Made by a program: the position numbers and the translations under genes
NCBI GenBank assembly: GCA_017396925.1
Contig: JAFQKM010000244.1
Location: forward strand, 1 to 5,366
Source of the DNA: Clostridia bacterium
GTDB lineage: Bacteria > Bacillota > Clostridia > Oscillospirales > Butyricicoccaceae
Direction of reading: 5' to 3'
Length of the DNA stretch: 5,366 bases
Part shown: positions 1-4,812 of the stretch, in pieces
How positions within the stretch are numbered: position 1 is the stretch's first letter
How the letters are laid out: the number at the start of each line of letters is the position of its first letter
The notes under the pieces: generated by a model
Told to the model about the DNA's origin: nothing
Seen by the model: the letters and a program-made list of their open reading frames with translations, nothing else
Database searches by the model: none

Positions 1-2
1 GC

Positions 3-86
3 GGCGCAGAGGAGTTCAGCAAGACGGTCAACGAGGCTGCCGACATCTGCCTGAGAGTAACAGATAAGATCCTGGCCGATCTGTAA
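3..86 (+). CDS. 3' end of an unidentified protein (partial)
   Basis: An open frame entering from the left edge gives 27 residues (beginning GAEEFSKTVNEAADIC, ending KILADL) and stops at TAA 84-86. The stretch looks like an amphipathic C-terminal helix rich in Glu, Asp, Ala, Leu and Ile, as at the end of a soluble enzyme. No motif identifies a family. Reading it as coding is supported by codon use like the neighbours (GCC, CTG, ATC, GTC, AAG) and by a rho-independent terminator 21 nt after the stop. That terminator makes this the last gene of its transcript and separates it from the phosphate transporter that follows. The function cannot be assigned from this tail. Confidence 0.6.
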   Translation, partial: GAEEFSKTVNEAADICLRVTDKILADL

Positions 87-107
87 GCCATAATAAATCA
101 ATATGTG

Positions 108-137
108 CAGCCGCTCCAACCGGGGCGGCTGTTTTTT
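108..137 (+). terminator. Rho-independent terminator of the upstream gene
   Basis: A 10-bp stem (CAGCCGCTCC at 108-117 with GGGGCGGCTG at 122-131, including one G-U pair) closes an AACC tetraloop and is followed at once by six T (132-137). It lies 21 nt after the stop at 86 and should end the incoming + strand transcript. Confidence 0.9.
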
Positions 138-204
138 GTAAAAAACGAAGAATCTTCAGGTAAACGGCAGGTCATCCTTGTGTAAAAAACTCGTTAATTT
201 TTTC

Positions 205-233
205 TTGTCATCTTTCCCGGTTGGTTCTATAAT
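205..233 (+). promoter_or_regulatory. Sigma-A promoter of the Na/Pi cotransporter gene
   Basis: The -35 element TTGTCA (205-210, five of six consensus bases) and a perfect -10 TATAAT (228-233) are separated by exactly 17 bp. The predicted start is near 240, giving a leader of about 70 nt. The surroundings are AT-rich compared with the genes. With the terminator at 108-137, this makes the transporter an independent single-gene transcript. No PhoB/PhoP-type repeat that I recognise overlaps the -35 region. Confidence 0.85.
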
Positions 234-242
234 TATATTGGA

Positions 243-262
243 CGGATGCGGTTCTGCATCCG
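243..262 (+). promoter_or_regulatory. Perfect hairpin at the 5' end of the transporter leader
   Basis: CGGATGC (243-249) and GCATCCG (256-262) form a perfect 7-bp inverted repeat around a 6-nt spacer, GGTTCT. It begins about 3 nt after the predicted transcription start. As RNA it would be a 5'-terminal stem-loop, which commonly protects an mRNA from 5'-end decay. As DNA it could be an operator overlapping the start region. It has no U-tract, so it is not a terminator. The structure is seen directly; the role is inference. Confidence 0.5.
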
Positions 263-295
263 CCGGAAAAAGAGAATTGTAACTGTGTAATCAAG

Positions 296-301
296 AAGGA
301 G
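296..301 (+). promoter_or_regulatory. Ribosome binding site deciding the transporter start
   Basis: AAGGAG at 296-301 is the only good Shine-Dalgarno sequence here. It lies 2 nt before ATG 304 and 11 nt before ATG 313. Two nt is too close for normal initiation, so ATG 313 is the better start. The alternative would lengthen the protein by only three residues (MIP). Confidence 0.65.
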
Positions 302-312
302 AAATGATCCCT

Positions 313-2112
313 ATGCAGACAGTATTGATGCTTATTTCGCTGCTGGGCGGTCTGGCCATGTTCCTCTACGGTATGGAGATCATGGGCGACGGCCTCAAGC
401 AGGGCTCCAGCGCTGCACTGAAAAACTTTCTGGGTAAGCTGACCCATAATGTCGTTCTGGGTGTTCTGACCGGTACCATCGTCACCGCCATCATCCAGAG
501 CTCCACTGCTACCATCGTTCTGACCGTCGGTCTGATCGGCGCCGGCATTCTGAACCTCAAGCAGGCCGTTTCCATCGTTCTGGGTGCCAATATCGGTACT
601 ACCATCACCGCCCAGCTCATCCGTCTGATGGACATCGAGGCTTCGGGCGGCTCGCTGCTGGCCTTCTTCAAGCCCGATACGCTGGCTCCCATCGCCCTGA
701 TCATCGGTATCATCATGATCATGTTCATCAAGAAGGGCAGCGCCAAGACGGTCGGCACCATTGCCCTCGGCTTTGGTATCCTGTTCTCCGGCCTGATGAT
801 GATGACCGATGCCGTCGAGCCCCTGTCGGAATCCCAGGCTTTTGCCGACATCCTTGGCCGTTTCAGCAATATGCCCCTGCTGGGCATCCTGACCGGTCTG
901 GTCACCACTGTCATCGTCCAGAGCTCCTCGGCCATGGTCGGTATTCTGCAGGCTTTGTCCTCCACAGGCGCCATGACCTTCAATCTGGTTTATCCCATCA
1001 TCATGGGTATCAACCTCGGTACCTGCGTCACCACAGCCATGGTCTGCTCCATCGGCTCCTCCAAGGATGCCAAGCGTACCGGTATCGTACATATCGTATT
1101 CAATACCATCGGCACCATTCTGTTCATGATCGCTATGACCATGCTGCAGAAGGCCGGCTTCTGGCCCTCGCTGTGGGACAGCACCGTCAACTCGGGCGGC
1201 ATTGCCGATTTCCAGACCATCTTTAATCTGACCACAGCGGTCGTGTTGCTGCCCTTCACCGGCATGCTGGTCAATATCGCCTGCAAGATCGTCAAGGATG
1301 ACGGCGAAGAGGCAGATATGTACCCCGAACTGTCGGCTCTCGACAGAAAGCTGATGATCTCGCCTGCGCTGGCCCTGCAGGCCGTTGGCAATGCACTGGC
1401 TGTTATGGCTCGTGCCACCCGCGACAATACCATCCTCGGCCTCAAGCAGTTTGAGAAATATGACGAGAATGCCTCCGAGGTCATCAATACCCGTGAGGAA
1501 CGTATCGACAGCTTTACCGATATTGCCGATAACTATCTGATCGAGCTGTCCCGTTCCATCGAGGACGAGACCGAGAGCCGCGAGCTGAATATCCTCATGC
1601 AGATCGCCCCCAACCTCGAGCGTATCGGCGACTATGCCACCAATTACGATGAGCTGGCACAGCGTATGGCCGCATCTGAACTCAAGTTCTCGGAAAGTGC
1701 GCAGAAGGAGCTGTCGATCATCAGCGATGCCATCACCGAGATCCTGCGTCTGACTGCAGAGGCTTTGGAGACCGGCAGCGAAGAGATCGCCCGCCGCATC
1801 GAGCCTCTGGAAGAGGTCATCGACGACATGGTCCTCATGCTCAAGAACCGCCATACCGACCGTCTGCGCCGCGGCGTCTGCGTCGTCGATTCCGGTCTGG
1901 TCTTTATGGAGACACTGACCAATCTCGAGCGTGCTGCCGACCAGTGCTCTTCCATTGCTATGCTGCTGCTCAGCCGCAATAATCCGGCCATCATGGAGAA
2001 CCACCACCAGTACATTCAGGATCTCCACAATTCGGGCGATGTTTCTTACCTCGCCGAGCAGGAGAACCGCCGTCAGCAGTATCTGGTCCCCCTCGAAAGC
2101 ATCAAGTTCTAA
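313..2112 (+). CDS. Na+/phosphate cotransporter family protein with C-terminal PhoU-like domain
   Basis: This is predicted to be an inner-membrane sodium-dependent phosphate transporter of the NptA/YjbB type, 599 residues from ATG 313, a normal length for PhoU-fused members. Residues below are counted from ATG 304; subtract 3 for the preferred start. The membrane half (about 1-330) has the family's two inverted repeats, each with a QSS motif (QSSTAT at 65-70, QSSSAM at 206-211) followed by a glycine-rich stretch (GANIGTT at 94-100, GINLGT at 235-240). The cytoplasmic half (about 350-570) is a helical PhoU-like domain with two characteristic acidic motifs, ERIGDYATN (439-447) and ERAADQ (542-547). 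A short charged tail follows, as in relatives. Bacterial family members take up or export phosphate, and the direction cannot be read from sequence; the PhoU domain suggests activity tuned to phosphate state. The gene stands alone between its own promoter and a strong terminator, with no pst or phoR/phoB genes nearby. The family call is secure; the substrate is known from the family. Confidence 0.95.
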   Translation: MQTVLMLISLLGGLAMFLYGMEIMGDGLKQGSSAALKNFLGKLTHNVVLGVLTGTIVTAIIQSSTATIVLTVGLIGAGILNLKQAVSIVLGANIGTTITAQLIRLMDIEASGGSLLAFFKPDTLAPIALIIGIIMIMFIKKGSAKTVGTIALGFGILFSGLMMMTDAVEPLSESQAFADILGRFSNMPLLGILTGLVTTVIVQSSSAMVGILQALSSTGAMTFNLVYPIIMGINLGTCVTTAMVCSIGSSKDAKRTGIVHIVFNTIGTILFMIAMTMLQKAGFWPSLWDSTVNSGGIADFQTIFNLTTAVVLLPFTGMLVNIACKIVKDDGEEADMYPELSALDRKLMISPALALQAVGNALAVMARATRDNTILGLKQFEKYDENASEVINTREERIDSFTDIADNYLIELSRSIEDETESRELNILMQIAPNLERIGDYATNYDELAQRMAASELKFSESAQKELSIISDAITEILRLTAEALETGSEEIARRIEPLEEVIDDMVLMLKNRHTDRLRRGVCVVDSGLVFMETLTNLERAADQCSSIAMLLLSRNNPAIMENHHQYIQDLHNSGDVSYLAEQENRRQQYLVPLESIKF

Positions 2113-2120
2113 ACAAAAGC

Positions 2121-2162
2121 AAAAAAAGAAATCCCCTGTCCGGATCGGACAGGGGATTTTTT
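2121..2162. terminator. Bidirectional rho-independent terminator between convergent genes
   Basis: A perfect 13-bp stem (AATCCCCTGTCCG at 2130-2142 with its complement at 2146-2158) encloses a 3-nt loop, GAT. Rightward transcripts end in six U (2157-2162). Leftward transcripts end in UUC followed by seven U (complement of 2121-2130). It serves both the transporter (stop at 2112) and the SGNH gene (stop at 2164-2166). For the leftward transcript the stem begins only 5 nt after the stop codon, inside the footprint of a terminating ribosome. Confidence 0.95.
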
Positions 2163-2163
2163 G

Positions 2164-3189
2164 TTATTTCTCCTCCACCGGTCGGAGGGGTTCTTCACGC
2201 AGGGTCATGAAATGCCCGACGCGCTTCTGCCAAAGGTCGGGATCGTGAGCGACCGGCAGGCCGCCGAAGGTCTCGACCGACCAGCGTCCCAGCCAGCGGC
2301 TGAACTTCTCGGCGCCGCCGGCATTGTAGTGCAGGGGATCGTAGAAGTCGGTGGCCAGATCGGCGCCGATCTCGTCAAAGCGGGCATTGCAGTCGAGGAC
2401 GGTGACGCCATCGATGGCGGCGAGGGCCGCTTTGATCTCGTCCATCTGCGCAGAAGGCATACGGGAGAGGGCAGGTGATTCGTAAAAGACAGGGATGATG
2501 TCCTGTGCAAGGCAGGTCTCGGCCATCTCCCGGAGGATGCCGATGTTGCGCCGCAGGTTGCCTTCGTCGAGGGTGATCTCGCGGGTCTGAATGGCGCTTT
2601 CGTCATAGGGGCGGTAGGTGCCCAGATAGGTATAACCGGCCAGCTCGTCGGCCGTGTAGCCATTTGCAAAGACCTCGTGATCATCGGGTGTCAGCTCGCT
2701 CCAGCGGCTGTGGTAGAACTGCATGGGGAAGAGCAGGCCGTGGACATGGTCTTTTTCGGCCTCGTGGAAGGTGGCCAGCAGGCGGTTCCAACCCCATGGC
2801 ATCTGACCGATGACCGTCTTGGTATAGCCGGTGTAGCGGTCAAACAGGGCGCCCGAGATCTCGAAAAAGACCAGCTTGGGGCTTTGGGTCTGCAGGGCCT
2901 CCTGCAGATAATACTGTTCCATAGGAACGGTCAGCTCGGGGCCGGCCACCACATAGCCGCTCATGCCGCTCTCCTCCCAGAAGAGGGCCGGTACGACATT
3001 GCAGTAGGTCAGCGAGCTGCCGATGAAGAGGACATCGATCGAGTCTTCCTCCTCCTGCAGGAAATGGCCCCAGGTCGAGCCGTAGTCGTGCTGTTTAGGG
3101 GTGGTCAGTGCGGTGAACTGCATAAGGATATAAAGGGCCGCCAGCAGGCAAAGGAAGCCGGCGCAGAGTTCTTTTTTCAGGGTTTTCAT
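2164..3189 (-). CDS. SGNH-hydrolase-like membrane-anchored protein, partner of the adjacent MBOAT acyltransferase
   Basis: The protein has 341 residues. An N-terminal hydrophobic segment (about 9-29) after a Lys-rich start (MKTLKKE) is a signal anchor, so the catalytic part should face outside the membrane. The domain looks like DltD/AlgJ-type SGNH proteins: a beta strand leads into FIGSSLTYCN (55-64), where GSSL (57-60) replaces the usual GDSL and Ser59 is the likely nucleophile. Near the C-terminus DPLHYN (284-289) supplies the expected Asp-x-x-His pair, Asp284 and His287. The Gly and Asn oxyanion blocks are not clear, which is common in this divergent group. About 50 charged residues follow the DxxH motif. 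In DltB/DltD and AlgI/AlgJ systems the SGNH partner takes part in moving an acyl group to an extracellular polymer, and that role is inferred here. The gene lies 14 nt after the MBOAT gene in the same direction. ATG 3189 is chosen because AAAGGAG precedes it by 6 nt; upstream in-frame ATGs lie inside the MBOAT gene. A plain esterase is the alternative. Confidence 0.85.
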   Translation of the reverse strand: MKTLKKELCAGFLCLLAALYILMQFTALTTPKQHDYGSTWGHFLQEEEDSIDVLFIGSSLTYCNVVPALFWEESGMSGYVVAGPELTVPMEQYYLQEALQTQSPKLVFFEISGALFDRYTGYTKTVIGQMPWGWNRLLATFHEAEKDHVHGLLFPMQFYHSRWSELTPDDHEVFANGYTADELAGYTYLGTYRPYDESAIQTREITLDEGNLRRNIGILREMAETCLAQDIIPVFYESPALSRMPSAQMDEIKAALAAIDGVTVLDCNARFDEIGADLATDFYDPLHYNAGGAEKFSRWLGRWSVETFGGLPVAHDPDLWQKRVGHFMTLREEPLRPVEEK

Positions 3190-3195
3190 GGCAGG

Positions 3196-3202
3196 CTCCT
3201 TT
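3196..3202 (-). promoter_or_regulatory. Ribosome binding site setting the SGNH gene start
   Basis: Read on the - strand, AAAGGAG lies 6 nt before ATG 3189, in the 14-nt gap after the MBOAT stop (3204-3206). This ideal spacing fixes the start at 3189 and rules out longer readings of the same frame. It also implies that the two genes are translated from one mRNA. Confidence 0.85.
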
Positions 3203-3203
3203 C

Positions 3204-4655
3204 TTAGAACTGGAAGTAGACGAACTCGGCGGCGTTGTAGCCGCTGCCGTAGGCGCCGAAGCAGAGGACCAGCAGCACAAGTGCTGTCCAGAAGATCCAT
3301 CGCAGCCATACGGTATCCGAAATGCGGTTCACCAGATCATACTTTTTCGCACACAGATCCCACAGAAGCAGCAGGAGCAGCGCAAGGCCGATCAGCCTGA
3401 GCACCGGCATCGACAGGCCGAGGACGCTCAGGTCGAAGACGCCGCGGGTGGTCAGACGCATGAGGATGCGGAAGGCGTGGGAAACCGAGTCGGCCCGGAA
3501 AAAGACCCATGCCAGGCAGGTCAGGCCAAAGGTGATGCCCATGGCACACAGCCTGTGGACAGCCCTGGTGACGGGATGGGCGTCGAGCTTTTCACGCATG
3601 GGCTTCAGCAGGGGGCGCAGCATGCGGCCGCACACCTGATAGCCGCCGTGGAGCAGACCCCATGCCAGATAGTGGTTGGCCGCACCGTGCCACAGGCCGC
3701 TGACGGCGAATACGATCATCTGATTGAGGTAGAGGCGCAGGGTGCCCTTGCGGCTGCCGCCCAGGGGGAAATAAAGGTAATCGCGGAACCAGGTCGACAG
3801 CGAAATATGCCATCTTCTCCAGAACTCCTGAATGGAGGCCGAGAAATAGGGCGTATCGAAGTTTTCGGTCAGCTGCAGGCCAAAGAGCAGGCCGGCGCCC
3901 ACCGCCATATCGGAATAGGACGAGAAGTCGCAGTAGATCTGCATGGCATAGGCCAGAATGGCCACGATCATCTGCAGGCCGCCGAAGGATTCGGGGGCGG
4001 CAAAGACCGTGCTGACGATGACCGACAGCTGGTCGGCCAGCAGCATCTTCTTAAAAAGGCCGACGATAAAGCGTGTGATGCCCCGCTTGGCCTCTTGCCA
4101 ATGGGGGCCGGAAGCCACCTTGTGGGCTTTGATCTGGGGCAGCAGATGGGTCGAGCGGGCGATGGGACCCGACAGGATGGCCGGGAAGAAGCCGACAAAG
4201 AGGGCAAAATCAATAAAGTCGTGCTCGGCAGCGCCTGTGCCGCGGTAGAGGTCGATCAGATAGCCGGTGACCGTAAAGAGGTAGAAGGAGATGCCCAGCG
4301 GCTGCACAAAGGCCGGCAGTTCGATGGGCGGCAGACCGAAGCGGCCGAGAATGCCGGTCAGCACCTGCCCCGTGAAGTGCAGATACTTGAAGAGGAAGAG
4401 CATTCCGAAGGCGGCGCACAGGCCGAGGGTCAGGATGGCCTTTTTCCGTTCGGGTGTTTTCTCCATCCACAGGCCGAAGCCCCAGGCCAGCACCGTGACG
4501 ACCAGCAGGTAGGGGGCATGGCTGGGCATACAGGCATAGTAGAAGATCCAGCTGACGGCCAGCAGAAAGATGTTGCGCATCTTACCGGGCAGCAGGCGGT
4601 GGACCAGCGCCGCCGCAGCCATCATGGCGATATAATTGAGCGATTGTGGGTTCAT
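3204..4655 (-). CDS. Membrane-bound O-acyltransferase, MBOAT/AlgI family
   Basis: This is a polytopic membrane acyltransferase of 483 residues, the usual AlgI size, with around ten or more hydrophobic segments. The family signatures appear in order: QPLGISFYLFTVTGYLID (118-135), the loop FFPAILSGPIAR (156-167), QIYCDFSSYSDMAVG (239-253), FWRRWHISLSTWFRDYLYFP (278-297) with His283, and SGLWHGAANHY (319-329) with His323, matching the invariant active-site His of AlgI/DltB enzymes. A third His is at 336, and the C-terminus FVYFQF (478-483) is typical of the family. Family members move acyl groups from a cytoplasmic donor to an acceptor on the outer face, for example acetyl to alginate or D-alanine to teichoic acid. 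The downstream SGNH gene is the expected partner. No carrier protein, DltA-like ligase or glycan genes lie here, so donor and acceptor are unknown; acetylation of a surface polysaccharide is the simplest inference. ATG 4655 follows AAAGGAA at a 6-nt spacing. Confidence 0.95.
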   Translation of the reverse strand: MNPQSLNYIAMMAAAALVHRLLPGKMRNIFLLAVSWIFYYACMPSHAPYLLVVTVLAWGFGLWMEKTPERKKAILTLGLCAAFGMLFLFKYLHFTGQVLTGILGRFGLPPIELPAFVQPLGISFYLFTVTGYLIDLYRGTGAAEHDFIDFALFVGFFPAILSGPIARSTHLLPQIKAHKVASGPHWQEAKRGITRFIVGLFKKMLLADQLSVIVSTVFAAPESFGGLQMIVAILAYAMQIYCDFSSYSDMAVGAGLLFGLQLTENFDTPYFSASIQEFWRRWHISLSTWFRDYLYFPLGGSRKGTLRLYLNQMIVFAVSGLWHGAANHYLAWGLLHGGYQVCGRMLRPLLKPMREKLDAHPVTRAVHRLCAMGITFGLTCLAWVFFRADSVSHAFRILMRLTTRGVFDLSVLGLSMPVLRLIGLALLLLLLWDLCAKKYDLVNRISDTVWLRWIFWTALVLLVLCFGAYGSGYNAAEFVYFQF

Positions 4656-4669
4656 ATCAGGTTCCTTTC

Positions 4670-4690
4670 ATAAAGGTTCTTAACCTTTAT
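4670..4690. promoter_or_regulatory. Perfect 21-bp palindrome, candidate operator of the acyltransferase operon
   Basis: ATAAAGGTT (4670-4678) and AACCTTTAT (4682-4690) are perfect 9-bp arms around a 3-nt spacer, CTT. The repeat lies between the leftward -10 (4691-4696) and the MBOAT ribosome binding site (4662-4668), and it spans the predicted start of transcription near 4684. Only one full arm would be in the RNA, so a DNA operator is more likely than an RNA hairpin. There is no U-tract on either side. I do not recognise the regulator family from the motif. Confidence 0.6.
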
Positions 4691-4719
4691 ATTATAATCC
4701 GGAATGCATAAAAAAGAAA
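4691..4719 (-). promoter_or_regulatory. Predicted promoter of the MBOAT-SGNH operon
   Basis: On the - strand a perfect TATAAT (complement of 4691-4696) lies 35 nt upstream of the start codon. The -35 position at a 17-bp spacing (4714-4719, TTTCTT) matches consensus poorly, and there is no TGn extension. The promoter is therefore either weak or dependent on an activator. The adjacent 21-bp palindrome covers the start site. Confidence 0.55.
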
Positions 4720-4749
4720 GCCCCGCGTGTGCGCACCTCAGCACTTTGC

Positions 4750-4761
4750 CTTGTATACAAG
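4750..4761. promoter_or_regulatory. CTTGTATACAAG palindrome, candidate operator of the amidohydrolase gene
   Basis: This is a perfect 12-bp uninterrupted palindrome, with 16 bp between it and the extended -10 at 4778-4783, so it covers the -35 position. A GTATAC core in an AT-rich symmetric frame resembles operators of GntR-family regulators, but that assignment is inference. Binding here would compete with RNA polymerase, so repression is the expected mode. Confidence 0.55.
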
Positions 4762-4774
4762 AGCATTTGATCTG

Positions 4775-4783
4775 TGTTATACT
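4775..4783 (+). promoter_or_regulatory. Extended -10 promoter of the amidohydrolase gene
   Basis: TGT followed by TATACT (4778-4783, five of six consensus bases) forms an extended -10 element, TGnTATACT. The -35 is poor: TATACA at 4754-4759, at an 18-bp spacing, matches four of six bases and sits inside the palindrome. The predicted start is near 4790, leaving a leader of about 23 nt before the GTG start codon. Confidence 0.65.
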
Positions 4784-4796
4784 GAAGGCAACGAAG

Positions 4797-4803
4797 AAAG
4801 GAG
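4797..4803 (+). promoter_or_regulatory. Ribosome binding site supporting a GTG start
   Basis: AAAGGAG ends 9 nt before GTG 4813. No in-frame ATG lies between this site and the conserved N-terminal beta strands; the first internal Met is residue 36. GTG is therefore the real start codon. Confidence 0.8.
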
Positions 4804-4812
4804 AGGTTTTCT

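Noticed and set aside
137..190. A 10-bp direct repeat, TGTAAAAAAC, at 137-146 and 181-190 upstream of the transporter promoter.
   Set aside because: It is short and A-rich, and the first copy overlaps the terminator's T-tract edge. Chance or DNA curvature explains it, and the spacing does not match a phosphate-box arrangement that I know.
208..2028. A 606-codon open frame on the - strand covering nearly the whole transporter gene.
   Set aside because: Its product is a low-complexity run of Asp, Gly, Gln and His without domain structure, as expected from the antisense of a C-ending-codon gene. The + strand frame has clear family motifs, a promoter and a ribosome binding site.
2164..3309. A longer reading of the SGNH gene starting at 3309.
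   Set aside because: The extra 40 residues overlap the end of the MBOAT gene by over 100 nt and are Arg-rich shadow sequence. An ideal ribosome binding site and a lysine-plus-hydrophobic signal anchor support ATG 3189.
2164..4655. Assignment of the acyltransferase pair as dltB and dltD of a D-alanylation operon.
   Set aside because: No dltA ligase or dltC carrier is adjacent, the gene pair is closed by its own promoter and terminator, and the MBOAT motifs look at least as much like AlgI. The general MBOAT/SGNH names are safer.
3477..4673. A 398-codon open frame on the + strand, antisense to the MBOAT gene.
   Set aside because: It has the same mirror-image composition (Gly, Gln, Ala, Glu, His rich), no plausible start signal and no motifs. 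The opposite strand encodes an intact MBOAT protein.
4693..4698. TATAAT on the + strand, overlapping the leftward -10.
   Set aside because: It is the overlap of a near-symmetric AT-rich stretch. No acceptable + strand -35 lies 16-18 bp upstream, and the amidohydrolase has a better extended -10 closer to its start.
4729..4736. An 8-bp palindrome, GTGCGCAC, in the middle of the divergent intergenic region.
   Set aside because: It is short and away from both promoter cores, and a palindrome of this length is common by chance. It is much weaker than the two flanking palindromes.
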